Source: Sulfurimonas sp. C5
Lineage (GTDB): Bacteria; Campylobacterota; Campylobacteria; Campylobacterales; Sulfurimonadaceae
DNA: 64,000 nucleotides
NCBI RefSeq assembly: GCF_029872055.1
Contig: NZ_JARXNQ010000001.1
Location: forward strand, 124,001-188,000
Direction of reading: 5' to 3'
Below, one piece after another: positions 48,331 through 56,768 of the stretch (positions are counted from its first letter, which is position 1; the number at the start of each line of letters is the position of its first letter). The position numbers were made by a program, and so were the translations under genes. Under the pieces are notes generated by a model. That model was given only the letters and a program-made list of their open reading frames with translations, did not search any database and was not told the DNA's origin.

Positions 48331-49431
48331 TTGCAGATTATAGAACTCTTTAAATACATGATTAACTCTAAAAGTGAAACACCCGATGATGGTGGCTTAC
48401 TTCTTTTTATTGAAGATTATCTACCGGGATTCACAGCACTAAGAGTTGATGTTGAAGATGTAAAGAACCTCTTTATCTATAAGAAATACGGTGAAGGTGA
48501 TCATCTTTGTTTTGCGGGACATGTTGATGTAGTTCCTGCCGGAAAAGGATGGGATACAGATCCATATCAGGCGGTAGAAAAAGACGGCTATATTTATGGT
48601 CGCGGTACACAAGATATGAAAAGCGGTGTAGCATCATTTACTCAGGCAGTTCGCGATACAACGGACTTTAAAGGGACGCTTTCTTTACTTTTAACATCCG
48701 ATGAAGAGGGTGATGCGATCAACGGTACGGTAAAGGTTTTAGAATCTCTTAGAGAGAAAAAAATGTTACCTGATTTTTGTGTTGTAGCTGAACCTACTTG
48801 TGAAGAGAATTTCGGAGATGCTATTAAAGTAGGGCGCCGTGGTTCTATTAACGGTTATTTAACTATTAAAGGAAAGCAGGGACACGCTGCATATCCTGAA
48901 AAAGCGATCAATCCAATCCATCAGCTTTCAAAAGTTCTTGGTGAAATGGCAGGTGTTGATCTTGATAACGGTGATGAACATTTCGCACCGTCAAAATTTG
49001 TAGTCACTGATATCCGTGCAGGTATGCAGGTGACAAATGTAACACCGAATGAGCTTAAAATGATGTTTAACGTACGTAACAATACAAAAACGACACAAGC
49101 TGAGATCAGAGCATTTGTAGATAAATATCTTGGCGAACTTGAATACGAACTTGAACTTACACAAGGATCGTATCCTTTCAAAACGGATACAAATACGAAG
49201 ATTGTTCAAAAAATTGATGAAGCAATCAAAAAAGTTACAAACATAAAACCGAAACACTCTACTGCCGGTGGAACAAGTGATGCACGTTTCATTTCAGCAT
49301 TTGGTGTAGATGTGGTAGAATTTGGCGTGAAAAATGACACTATTCACTCCGTAAATGAGAGAACTTCTAAAAAAGAGGTTGAAGAACTGTGTCAAGTGTT
49401 TAAAACACTGATTGAGATTTGGGATAAGTAA
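48331..49431 (+). CDS. dapE: Succinyl-diaminopimelate desuccinylase
   Basis: DapE hydrolyses N-succinyl-LL-DAP in lysine and peptidoglycan synthesis. The 366-residue M20 metallopeptidase has the metal-site motifs CFAGHVDVVPAG, GRGTQDMKSG, LLTSDEEGDAING and the distal STAGGTSDARF. Length and motifs are standard. It starts at a TTG (MQIIELFKYMI) 2 nt after trpC. Confidence 0.95.
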   Translation: MQIIELFKYMINSKSETPDDGGLLLFIEDYLPGFTALRVDVEDVKNLFIYKKYGEGDHLCFAGHVDVVPAGKGWDTDPYQAVEKDGYIYGRGTQDMKSGVASFTQAVRDTTDFKGTLSLLLTSDEEGDAINGTVKVLESLREKKMLPDFCVVAEPTCEENFGDAIKVGRRGSINGYLTIKGKQGHAAYPEKAINPIHQLSKVLGEMAGVDLDNGDEHFAPSKFVVTDIRAGMQVTNVTPNELKMMFNVRNNTKTTQAEIRAFVDKYLGELEYELELTQGSYPFKTDTNTKIVQKIDEAIKKVTNIKPKHSTAGGTSDARFISAFGVDVVEFGVKNDTIHSVNERTSKKEVEELCQVFKTLIEIWDK

Positions 49432-49432
49432 A

Positions 49433-49840
49433 ATGAAAAAAATTATTTTGATTTGTCTATTTGCTTTATCGTTATTTGGTTCAGGGATTGACTGGCCACA
49501 TGATTATAAAAAAGCTTTAGCACAAGCAAAACAAGAGCATAAAATTTTATATGTACTTTTAACGTCTGATAATTGTAGATGGTGTAGAAAATTTGAAAAT
49601 ACGACTTTACAAGAGGATGTTATCAAAGAAAAGTTAGCAAAGAATTTTATAGTAGTACATATCTCAAGAGATAGAGATTTTGTACCTAAGTATTTTGAAA
49701 CAACACCTGTCCCTAGACACTACTTTGTAGAGGGGAACGGAAAAATAGTATTTGAATCTTTAGGGCATAGAGGTGTTGAATGTTTTGAGACATTTATGGA
49801 TACTGCACTTGAAGAACATGAAGATAAAGTTAGTAAATAA
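49433..49840 (+). CDS. Secreted thioredoxin-like protein
   Basis: This 135-residue protein has a signal peptide (about 1-17, MKKIILICLFALSLFG) and a thioredoxin-like domain of the thioredoxin_7/DUF255 type. It has the redox pair CRWC in LLTSDNCRWCRKFE and the cis-Pro in TTPVPRHYF. A single short domain suggests a periplasmic reductant or thiol carrier. The start at 49433 is chosen for the signal peptide; 21 nt of upstream frame lie inside dapE. Confidence 0.85.
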   Translation: MKKIILICLFALSLFGSGIDWPHDYKKALAQAKQEHKILYVLLTSDNCRWCRKFENTTLQEDVIKEKLAKNFIVVHISRDRDFVPKYFETTPVPRHYFVEGNGKIVFESLGHRGVECFETFMDTALEEHEDKVSK

Positions 49841-49852
49841 GGAGAAAAATAG

Positions 49853-50233
49853 ATGAAATTCGTACAAACAAACAACGCACCTTCGGCAATCGGACCATAC
49901 TCACAAGCAGTAGTAGCAAACGGAATGGTTTACACATCTGGGCAAATTGCTTTAAAGCCAGACGGAAGCGATGACTTACTAAATGAAGATGTAGTCGTAC
50001 AAGCTGTACAGGTACTGAGAAATTTAGAGGCTGTATTAACTGAAGCAGGCAGTGCTATGGACAAAGTAATTAAAACAACTATATTTTTAGCAGATATGAA
50101 TGATTTTGCAACGGTAAATGAAGTATATGCTGAAGCTTTCGGTACTCACAAACCGGCTCGCTCAACTGTAGCAGTAAAGACTTTACCTAAAAATGCACTT
50201 GTGGAGATAGACGCAATAGCACTTAGCAACTAG
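49853..50233 (+). CDS. ridA: RidA family enamine/imine deaminase
   Basis: RidA hydrolyses reactive 2-aminoacrylate and other imines. The 126-residue protein has APSAIGPYSQAVVANGMVYTSGQIAL, the ETNFAD-like LNEDVVVQAVQVLRNLEAVL, and the active-site Arg in KPARSTVAV with VEIDAIA at the end. It follows the thioredoxin-like gene by 12 nt, with a GGAG ribosome site. Confidence 0.94.
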   Translation: MKFVQTNNAPSAIGPYSQAVVANGMVYTSGQIALKPDGSDDLLNEDVVVQAVQVLRNLEAVLTEAGSAMDKVIKTTIFLADMNDFATVNEVYAEAFGTHKPARSTVAVKTLPKNALVEIDAIALSN

Positions 50234-50248
50234 CAAGTAAGATAGTGT

Positions 50249-50254
50249 TATAAT
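50249..50254 (+). promoter_or_regulatory. -10 element of the TetR gene, possibly leaderless
   Basis: TATAAT ends 7 nt before the TetR ATG, so transcription could begin at or next to the ATG. No ribosome site is seen between ridA and the ATG. Confidence 0.4.
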
Positions 50255-50261
50255 TCGCTTT

Positions 50262-50870
50262 ATGACAGAACTAAGTGAATTAACTCCAAGAAAACGACAA
50301 AAAAAAGAGCAGATAATGCAAAAGGCATTAGAGCTCTTTGCCAGCAAAGGGTTTTATACTACTACAATACCTGATATTGCCACATCATTAAAGATGAGTG
50401 TCGGCAATCTGTACAACTACTTTAAATCAAAAGATATTTTAGCCAAAGAGATTATCAAATATATCTCTAGATACTTAGGACAAAAAATACGGGTCATAAA
50501 CAGAGAAAAGATCTCTACAAAAGAAAAAACAAAAAAAATTGTCCAAGTCTATTTTGAAACAGCTATCTCAGAACCTGCAATGATAGATTATTTTTTACGT
50601 ATATATCTTTCAACACGTGAAGTTTTTAAAGACAATTGTGAAGGGATGATGTGCGTAGACGATTTTGTAACCGAATTTATGATCTATTTTGAAGATGGAA
50701 TAAACTGCGGGGATCTTAGAGATCAGGATTTTTACAGTGCCTTTGGTCTTTTCATGGGATATCTTGGAGGTATGGTTTTTTTAAGAGGAGAAAAGGTTCT
50801 TCCAAAAAAACTTGAATCATATGTGGATGAAATAGCAGAAAACATTTATAGGGCATTACGCAAAGAGTAA
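50262..50870 (+). CDS. TetR family transcriptional regulator
   Basis: This 202-residue regulator has the N-terminal TetR helix-turn-helix (about 35-56: TTIPDIATSLKMSVGNLYNYFKSKD) after a basic arm (TPRKRQKKEQIM). The C-terminal domain is of the TetR_C type with an unknown ligand. It is convergent with the sulfide:quinone oxidoreductase gene and separated from hydABC only by that gene. A pseudo-palindrome typical of TetR operators occurs in the sqr/hydA gap and before hupE, making it the likely local regulator; that link is inference. Confidence 0.9.
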   Translation: MTELSELTPRKRQKKEQIMQKALELFASKGFYTTTIPDIATSLKMSVGNLYNYFKSKDILAKEIIKYISRYLGQKIRVINREKISTKEKTKKIVQVYFETAISEPAMIDYFLRIYLSTREVFKDNCEGMMCVDDFVTEFMIYFEDGINCGDLRDQDFYSAFGLFMGYLGGMVFLRGEKVLPKKLESYVDEIAENIYRALRKE

Positions 50871-50884
50871 GTCTACCATGTTTA

Positions 50885-50905
50885 GGGGTATTTTAAAAAT
50901 ACCCC
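50885..50905. terminator. Hairpin between convergent TetR and sqr genes
   Basis: GGGGTATT and AATACCCC form an 8-bp stem around a 5-nt AT loop; the structure overlaps the sqr stop codon. There is no T tract on either side, so it may be a weak bidirectional terminator or a 3' stabiliser. Confidence 0.4.
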
Positions 50906-52266
50906 GGTAACATAAGATGTTTATACATAGGCTTCAACATATAAAGGTCAAATGCCCACCACATCCATCTCGGTTTCTCTATATCTAAAAACGGAATAGT
51001 CGGTTTAGGACCTTCATAATTAAACTCCGCCATTATAATCTTTCCGTATTGAGTTTTTAACGGACATACTGTATAACCGTCAAATTTTTCTTTAGGTGCT
51101 TTTCCTTTCATAACTGAAATAAGATTATCAGTTAATATTGGACCGTGATGTCTTGCACTTCCGCCTGTTTTTCCCATAGGGATACCACAAACATCACCTA
51201 TACCGAAAATATTGTTATATTTTTTGTGTTGTAATGAATATTGGTCAACATCAAGCCAACCCATACCGTTTATAAGGTCTGATTTCAATACAGCCTCAGG
51301 AGGACTCATAGGAGGGACAACATGTATGAAGTCATACGTTACTTTAACCTCTTCAGAAACACTCTCTTTTGTATATTCGTCAAAATCTTCGTCATATACC
51401 TCTTTTTCATATGCATGTACAAAGGTAGCTGTTTTAGCTTTGACATCTATAGATTGTAAAAAATGGGAAAATTTTGTTTCTATCGTATCGTAACGGTGTT
51501 GTACTTCTGTCAGAGACTCCGCAACTTTCGGTAAATGAAAGAGAGTTTTTAAACCAGTATAAAATTGATAATTTGCGCCGATTCCAGCTTCTTTAAGGTA
51601 GTCGGCACTTAAATAAAGCATCTTTTGCGGAGCCCCTCCACATTTAATAGGACTGTCAGGTTGTGTATAGACTACAGTCGGTCTTTTTGTTTTGGCAACT
51701 TCTTTTAAGTCGTTAAACCAGTTCCACATTTCAGATGCTCCTCTGGCTGTTCCTTTTTCTAAATCATTGAGGTAAACACAAGAAATACCGTTTGTACCTA
51801 TATCCTCTTTTGTTAATCCTTCAATTTTGTCAAAACGATTTACTATACCTGTCGCAACGACCATATAGTCGTATTTTACTTCTTTACCTGCACGGGTAGT
51901 TACACTGTTGTTTTTCGGATTAAAAGCAGCCACTTCATCTTTAATCCACTCAACGTCTTTAGGAATATAATCATTGTTGCTTAAGAAGATATCATCATAA
52001 TCCATCTCTCCTGCAGCAACAAATACTTGCCCAGGCTGATAGATATGTATCTCATTTGGTGCGATGATAGTTATATCAGGATTTTTGATAGCACGATGGA
52101 GACGTGAAAGTGCCATGATTGCACCTGAACCACCACCTACTATTAGAATCTTTCCATTGACATCTTCACTTGCATTCATGTCAGTCGGTTTGCTTGAAAA
52201 TAAAACTGCAGCAGCAACCGGTGATAAACCTATAACTTTGAGGGCATCTCTTCTTGATAAACTCAT
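50893..52266 (-). CDS. sqr: Tat-exported sulfide:quinone oxidoreductase, type II-like
   Basis: This 457-residue FAD protein starts with a twin-arginine signal (MSLSRRDALKVIGL, residues 1-22), then the FAD motif ILIVGGGSGAIMALSRL. Segments SPIKCGGAPQKMLYLS, VVPPMSPPEAVLKSD, GWLDVDQYSLQHKKYNNIFGIGDVC and YDGYT-like FDGYTVCPL match mitochondrial/type II SQR closely. Cysteines in KCGGAPQ and GDVCG are the likely redox pair. It should oxidise sulfide in the periplasm or at the outer face of the inner membrane and feed quinone. It is divergent from hydABC across 197 nt. Flavocytochrome c-like function is the alternative. Confidence 0.87.
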   Translation of the reverse strand: MSLSRRDALKVIGLSPVAAAVLFSSKPTDMNASEDVNGKILIVGGGSGAIMALSRLHRAIKNPDITIIAPNEIHIYQPGQVFVAAGEMDYDDIFLSNNDYIPKDVEWIKDEVAAFNPKNNSVTTRAGKEVKYDYMVVATGIVNRFDKIEGLTKEDIGTNGISCVYLNDLEKGTARGASEMWNWFNDLKEVAKTKRPTVVYTQPDSPIKCGGAPQKMLYLSADYLKEAGIGANYQFYTGLKTLFHLPKVAESLTEVQHRYDTIETKFSHFLQSIDVKAKTATFVHAYEKEVYDEDFDEYTKESVSEEVKVTYDFIHVVPPMSPPEAVLKSDLINGMGWLDVDQYSLQHKKYNNIFGIGDVCGIPMGKTGGSARHHGPILTDNLISVMKGKAPKEKFDGYTVCPLKTQYGKIIMAEFNYEGPKPTIPFLDIEKPRWMWWAFDLYMLKPMYKHLMLPGYF

Positions 52267-52293
52267 GGTACACCTTTTCTATGAATTATCCTC

Positions 52294-52299
52294 ATTGTA
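52294..52299 (-). promoter_or_regulatory. Candidate -10 element of sqr
   Basis: TACAAT on the minus strand lies about 28 nt before the sqr ATG, with AAAAGG between as ribosome site. The upstream operator-like palindrome would lie just beyond the -35 region. Confidence 0.38.
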
Positions 52300-52322
52300 C
52301 AAAGCTAATTCTTAGTAAAAAC

Positions 52323-52337
52323 TGAATCATTGTTCAT
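52323..52337. promoter_or_regulatory. Operator-like palindrome, site 1 (sqr side)
   Basis: TGAATCATTGTTCAT fits the pseudo-palindrome TGAATnAnTnTTCAT shared with the two sites before hydA and hupE. The flanks also match site 2 (AC before it, TT shortly after). It lies upstream of the probable sqr promoter. Weakest of the three. Confidence 0.45.
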
Positions 52338-52405
52338 GTTATTTCCTATTAGATAATATTTTATTAACTTTATAGATTATAAGTAATATTAAAGCTTCAT
52401 TCACA

Positions 52406-52411
52406 TACAAT
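52406..52411 (+). promoter_or_regulatory. Candidate -10 element of hydABC
   Basis: TACAAT lies 52-57 nt before the hydA ATG and puts the transcription start at about 52418, directly before operator-like site 2. Confidence 0.4.
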
Positions 52412-52420
52412 TGAAATTAC

Positions 52421-52439
52421 TGAATGAGTATTCATTTTT
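52421..52439. promoter_or_regulatory. Operator-like palindrome, site 2 (hydA)
   Basis: TGAATGAGTATTCATTTTT is 17/19 identical to the element before hupE. The TGAATGAnTA-nTCATT form resembles TetR-family operators such as the Bacillus FadR box. It would cover the first transcribed bases of hydABC, a repressor position. Confidence 0.55.
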
Positions 52440-52463
52440 AAAATCTTGCAGAGGTGGTGTATT

Positions 52464-53690
52464 ATGGTAGAACAAAGAGAGTCATTAGCAAAGATGTTCA
52501 GTGCTAAAAGTTCACGTGTCAATACGAACCGTGGAGAAGCTTATTACAACTCTTTAATGGAGTTAATGACTAAGCGTTTGGAAGAACTTGAAAAAAGCGA
52601 AGTTGCTTCTCGTACATCGGTACTTTCAGTTTTAGAAACTGAAGGTGTTTCGAGGCGTGATTTTATGAAGTGGGCAAGTGCTGCTTGTGCTGCTTTGATG
52701 CTACCGGCTAGTTTTACCCCTCTGGTTGCAAAAGCAACAGAGTTAATGAATCGTATACCGATTATATGGTTAGAACTTCAAGATTGTGCAGGAAATTCTG
52801 AAGCAATATTAAGAACTGATTCCCCGACGATTGATGAACTAGTTCTTGAAACAATCTCATTAGAGTTCCATGAAACACTTATGGCGGCAGCAGGTCATCA
52901 AGCCGAAGGACAGCTGGAAGAAGCTATGGAAACTTTCAAAGGAAAGTATCTGTGTGTAGTAGAGGGTTCTATCCCTGTAGGAGCAGGACGTGAGTGGTGT
53001 ACAATTGGTGCAAAAGGTGAAACTTTTGAAGACCATTTAAAACGTGTATCTGCAAACAGTGCAGCAGTTGTCGCAGTGGGAACTTGTGCGACATTTGGCG
53101 GTATTCCAGCAGCATCACCAAATCCGACAGGTGCAGTTGGTGTTCAGGATGTAGTTCGCGGTAAGGCAATTATCAATATTCCTGCATGTCCTGCAAACCC
53201 AGCAAATATCACAGGAACTATCTTACATTTTGTCTTAACTGGGCAAGTACCTGAATTAGATCATCTGAATCGTCCGAAATTTGCGTTTGGGTATAGAATT
53301 CATGATAACTGTGAAAGACGTGCTCACTTTGACGCAGGTGAGTTTGTAGAGGAGTGGGGTGACGTTGGTGCTCAAAATAACTTCTGTCTATATAAAATGG
53401 GTTGTAAAGGACCTATGACATTCAATAACTGTTCAATAGTTCGTTATAACAGCGGAACAAACTGGCCTATTGGTGTAGGTCATGGTTGTATCGGTTGTTC
53501 TGAGCCGCAATTCTGGGATAAATATGCTCAAGAGCGTCCTATGGCAGATACACATTTTAAAGCTCCAACAGGAGGAGTTGAAAAAACGGTTGATCAATTT
53601 GGTTTGGGATTGTTAACGGCAGCAGGTATAGGTATTGGTATTCATGCAGCAATAAGTGCAGCAGCTGGAAAAAAAGAAGGAGATGAATAA
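52464..53690 (+). CDS. hydA: [NiFe] hydrogenase small subunit, variant proximal cluster site
   Basis: The small subunit carries three Fe-S clusters from the active site to cytochrome b. The 408-residue precursor has a long N-terminal arm, a Tat motif SRRDFMKWA (R64-R65) and a C-terminal membrane helix (about 378-400), as in Helicobacter and Wolinella. Distal ligands H280, C283, C308, C314 and medial C323, C342, C345 are present. Of the proximal ligands, C108, C208 and C242 are present, but the second Cys of the usual CxxC is Asn111 (DCAGNSE). The ATG at 52464 follows an AGAGGTGG site. It is periplasmic-facing and first in hydABC. Confidence 0.95.
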   Translation: MVEQRESLAKMFSAKSSRVNTNRGEAYYNSLMELMTKRLEELEKSEVASRTSVLSVLETEGVSRRDFMKWASAACAALMLPASFTPLVAKATELMNRIPIIWLELQDCAGNSEAILRTDSPTIDELVLETISLEFHETLMAAAGHQAEGQLEEAMETFKGKYLCVVEGSIPVGAGREWCTIGAKGETFEDHLKRVSANSAAVVAVGTCATFGGIPAASPNPTGAVGVQDVVRGKAIINIPACPANPANITGTILHFVLTGQVPELDHLNRPKFAFGYRIHDNCERRAHFDAGEFVEEWGDVGAQNNFCLYKMGCKGPMTFNNCSIVRYNSGTNWPIGVGHGCIGCSEPQFWDKYAQERPMADTHFKAPTGGVEKTVDQFGLGLLTAAGIGIGIHAAISAAAGKKEGDE

Positions 53691-55438
53691 TGAGTAAGCA
53701 TATTATAGTTGACCCGATAACAAGAATAGAGGGACACCTAAGAATAGAAGCCGTAATTGGGGATGATGGTGTTGTAAAAGATGCATACTCAAGTTCAGGA
53801 ATGTTCCGTGGTATTGAGACAATCCTAAAAGGACGGGATCCTAGAGATGCAGGTTTGCTTGCAATGCGTATATGCGGTGTGTGTACAGGAACGCATTATC
53901 AAAGAAGTATAGAAGCTGTTGAGCATGCATTCGGTCTTAAAATTCCTAAAAATGCAAGAATCGTACGTAATCTCATTCAAGGTGCATTATATGTGCATGA
54001 CCATGTTGTTCACTTCTATCATTTACATGCGCTTGACTGGGTAGATATTACTTCTGCATTAAAAGCTGATCCTGCGTTAGCTGCTCAAGAAGCACTGAAA
54101 TGGACTGATACTCCATATGGTGCGGGAGAAGGTGATTTAAGAGCTATTCAAGAGCGTGTAGGTAAATTTGTTGCACAAGGAAGACTTGGCATTTTTGCAA
54201 ATGCGTACTGGGGGAATAAACACTATAAACTCTCACCTGAACAAAACTTAATTGCTGTAGCACATTATTTGCAAGCATTGGATATGCAAAGAGATGCAGC
54301 AAAAATGATGGCAATTTTCGGTGGGAAAATGCCTCATCCTCAATCACTGGTAGTTGGTGGTGTGACATGTGTGCAAGATATTCAAAATCCTAAGCGTATA
54401 GCAGAGTTCAAATCGTTATTAACGAAATTTAGAAACTTTATCAAAACAGCATATTTACCGGATGTTTTAATGGCTGGTACCGTATATGCGGATGAAGCAC
54501 TGGATGGAACAGGTGCCGGACTTAAAAACTATATGAGTTACGGTGACTTTAGACTTGATGATACAGGTTTTTACACTTCCTCATTACTTTTCCCTAAAGG
54601 GGTGGTTTTAAACGGTGATCTAAGTACTCTTCATCCGTTAGAACAAGAGAAGATCACAGAAGATGTATCACACTCTTGGTACACAGGTGGGGGTGATAAA
54701 GGTCTGCATCCGTTTAACGGAGTTACAAATCCTAACTATACAGGGATGGAGAAAAAAGCAGACGGGAATGCTTATCTCAAAACAAACGAGAAGTATTCTT
54801 GGATTAAATCACCTCTTTATGATGATACAAGAGTTGAAGTTGGACCGTTGGCGCGTATAGTTGTTGGTCTTGCTGCAAAAGATCCAAATATCACAAAATA
54901 TGCTACGGACTTTTTAGCAAAACTTGGTAAAACTCTTGGTCTTGGTAAAGCTGCACCTGCATCGGTGATTTTCTCAACTGTCGGTCGTACAGCTGCACGT
55001 GCAATTGAAACAAACTTGATGGCAGACGTAATGATGGGTTGGGCAGATGAACTTGCGGCAAATGTTGCAGCAGGTGATATAAGTACTTGGACTGAATTTG
55101 ATTTTGATGAAGTCAGTAAAGATGCAAAAGGCTTTGGAATGGCTGAAGCACCTCGTGGAGGTTTAGGTCACTGGGTAGTTATTAAAGACGGCAAGATTGA
55201 AAACTATCAAGCAGTAGTACCTTCAACATGGAATGCTGCACCTAGAGATTATAAAAACAGAATGGGAGCTTATGAAGCTGCACTTATCGGTACGAAAGTG
55301 GCAGATCCTGAGCAACCGTTAGAGATTTTAAGAACTATCCATAGTTTCGACCCATGTATAGCATGTGCCGTTCATATTGTCGATACAAAAGGGAAAGAGC
55401 TTGCTCAATTTAAAGTTGGAACAAGCTGCGCCGTATAG
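53690..55438 (+). CDS. hydB: [NiFe] hydrogenase large subunit
   Basis: HydB holds the NiFe(CN)2CO active site. The 582-residue precursor has N-terminal ligands in RICGVC (C62, C65) and C-terminal DPCIACAVH (C556, C559, H562). The last 20 residues after H562 would be removed by the HydD protease. Early segments DPITRIEGHLRIE and SGMFRGIETIL are standard for group 1 uptake enzymes. All active-site cysteines are intact, in contrast to the altered small subunit. It overlaps hydA by one base. Confidence 0.97.
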   Translation: MSKHIIVDPITRIEGHLRIEAVIGDDGVVKDAYSSSGMFRGIETILKGRDPRDAGLLAMRICGVCTGTHYQRSIEAVEHAFGLKIPKNARIVRNLIQGALYVHDHVVHFYHLHALDWVDITSALKADPALAAQEALKWTDTPYGAGEGDLRAIQERVGKFVAQGRLGIFANAYWGNKHYKLSPEQNLIAVAHYLQALDMQRDAAKMMAIFGGKMPHPQSLVVGGVTCVQDIQNPKRIAEFKSLLTKFRNFIKTAYLPDVLMAGTVYADEALDGTGAGLKNYMSYGDFRLDDTGFYTSSLLFPKGVVLNGDLSTLHPLEQEKITEDVSHSWYTGGGDKGLHPFNGVTNPNYTGMEKKADGNAYLKTNEKYSWIKSPLYDDTRVEVGPLARIVVGLAAKDPNITKYATDFLAKLGKTLGLGKAAPASVIFSTVGRTAARAIETNLMADVMMGWADELAANVAAGDISTWTEFDFDEVSKDAKGFGMAEAPRGGLGHWVVIKDGKIENYQAVVPSTWNAAPRDYKNRMGAYEAALIGTKVADPEQPLEILRTIHSFDPCIACAVHIVDTKGKELAQFKVGTSCAV

Positions 55439-55450
55439 AAGGAGTCTGTG

Positions 55451-56152
55451 ATGAGTCGTAAAAAAGTACAAAGAATGACGGCAGCCATGAGAATCAACCA
55501 CTGGGTGGTTGCTCTTTCTATGGTTGTTGCAGTAGTCACAGGATTATATATCGGGCATCCTTATTACCAGAGTTTTATTGCAGACCCGGCAGCAGATAAA
55601 TATGTGATGGCATACAATAGATTAGCTCACTTCATCGTAGCAATTATTTTTGATGTGAGCAGTGTGGTTGTAGCTTATCTGTATTTTTGTTCGAGATTTG
55701 AAAAAGCATATAAAAAGTTGCTTCCAACACCCAAAAACATTATGGAGTTTTTAGCAGTAGCATTGAATCTTATAACGTTTAACCGTGTGAAAAAGTTTGA
55801 TTCTTCACATAGTGACAGTTTTAATGCCGTATTCTTTTTCATTTTCCATTTACTCCTTGTGTGGATGTTATTAACAGGTTTGCAACTTTATGTTCACGGA
55901 CTTGAAAGTGGTGAAAGTTCTATCGGTTCTTGGTGGCCGGCATTATTGCATCTGGCGACTGACTGGACTGTACCAGTTACAGGTGGAACATTTATGGATG
56001 TAAGAATTTCACACCATTACACAATGTATTTTATTTTAGCTTGGGTAATGTTTCATATCTATTATCAAATCTGGAGAACTATCTTCTGGCAAGAAGGGGA
56101 TATTGCAATCGTTGTTGGTGGAAGTAAATTTGTTGAAGATAAAACAAATTAA
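55451..56152 (+). CDS. hydC: Hydrogenase cytochrome b subunit
   Basis: This di-haem membrane subunit passes electrons from HydA to menaquinone. The 234-residue protein has four membrane segments with candidate haem histidines in MRINHWVVAL (H17), RLAHFIVA, FFIFHLLLVW and the last helix region SHHYTMYFILAWVMFHIYYQ. This matches the HydC/cytochrome b561 family. An ATG at 55451 follows GGAG; a GTG precedes it directly. A strong terminator follows the stop. Confidence 0.94.
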   Translation: MSRKKVQRMTAAMRINHWVVALSMVVAVVTGLYIGHPYYQSFIADPAADKYVMAYNRLAHFIVAIIFDVSSVVVAYLYFCSRFEKAYKKLLPTPKNIMEFLAVALNLITFNRVKKFDSSHSDSFNAVFFFIFHLLLVWMLLTGLQLYVHGLESGESSIGSWWPALLHLATDWTVPVTGGTFMDVRISHHYTMYFILAWVMFHIYYQIWRTIFWQEGDIAIVVGGSKFVEDKTN

Positions 56153-56181
56153 GATATACTAATATTATCACTGTTTTTTAT

Positions 56182-56214
56182 GCCAAAAAAGTTTCGGCTT
56201 TTTTGGCTTTTTTT
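56182..56214 (+). terminator. Strong intrinsic terminator after hydABC
   Basis: A perfect 10-bp stem (GCCAAAAAAG with CTTTTTTGGC), a 6-nt loop (TTTCGG) and seven T residues lie 30 nt after hydC. It separates the structural genes from hydD and the maturation genes. Confidence 0.88.
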
Positions 56215-56228
56215 ATTTAAGAGGTGTT

Positions 56229-56768
56229 ATGAAAACAGCTATTATAGGCGCGGGAACAATTATTTTTCAGGATGAAGGGGTTGGCGTATATGCCAGTAAA
56301 TATATAGAACAAAATTATACATTTCTTGATGATGTGACATTAGTCGATGGCGGAGTATTAGGTTTTGGGTTAATGCCATACTATCAAGAGTACGATAAAG
56401 TGATTATTTTAGATACTCTGACTATAGATGACAGTGTGGGTTCTATTTATAATCTTCCTTCAGAAGAGTTACTGGGGCTTGGAAGTTACAAACAAACTGC
56501 ACATGAAGTTGAGATCGTAGAGATGCTGGAAATTTGTTCTCTTTTAGAAAAGATGGCAGATGTAAATATCATTGGAATAGTTCCAAAAGATATCATTACA
56601 GTCGGCGTTGGATTAACAGATGAGCTAAAAGAAAAGTTCGATGCATTTATAAGTGCAGCTATGGATGAAGTAGAAAGAAACGGGATATCGTATAGAAAAA
56701 ATGATACACTTGTTTCACTAGAAACAATTTTAGAAAATTATGCAAATCCAAAAAGTGAACAGATATGA
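56229..56768 (+). CDS. hydD: Hydrogenase maturation protease
   Basis: HydD cleaves the C-terminal tail of HydB after nickel insertion. The 179-residue protein has the protease motifs GAGTIIFQDEGVGVYA (nickel-contacting Glu in DEG), ILDTLTIDD (Asp) and QTAHEVE (His). The family usually has GxGN at the first motif; here it is GAGT. The protein is about 15-20 residues longer than E. coli HybD-type proteases. A GAGGTG ribosome site precedes the ATG. It overlaps hydE by 4 nt. Confidence 0.92.
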   Translation: MKTAIIGAGTIIFQDEGVGVYASKYIEQNYTFLDDVTLVDGGVLGFGLMPYYQEYDKVIILDTLTIDDSVGSIYNLPSEELLGLGSYKQTAHEVEIVEMLEICSLLEKMADVNIIGIVPKDIITVGVGLTDELKEKFDAFISAAMDEVERNGISYRKNDTLVSLETILENYANPKSEQI

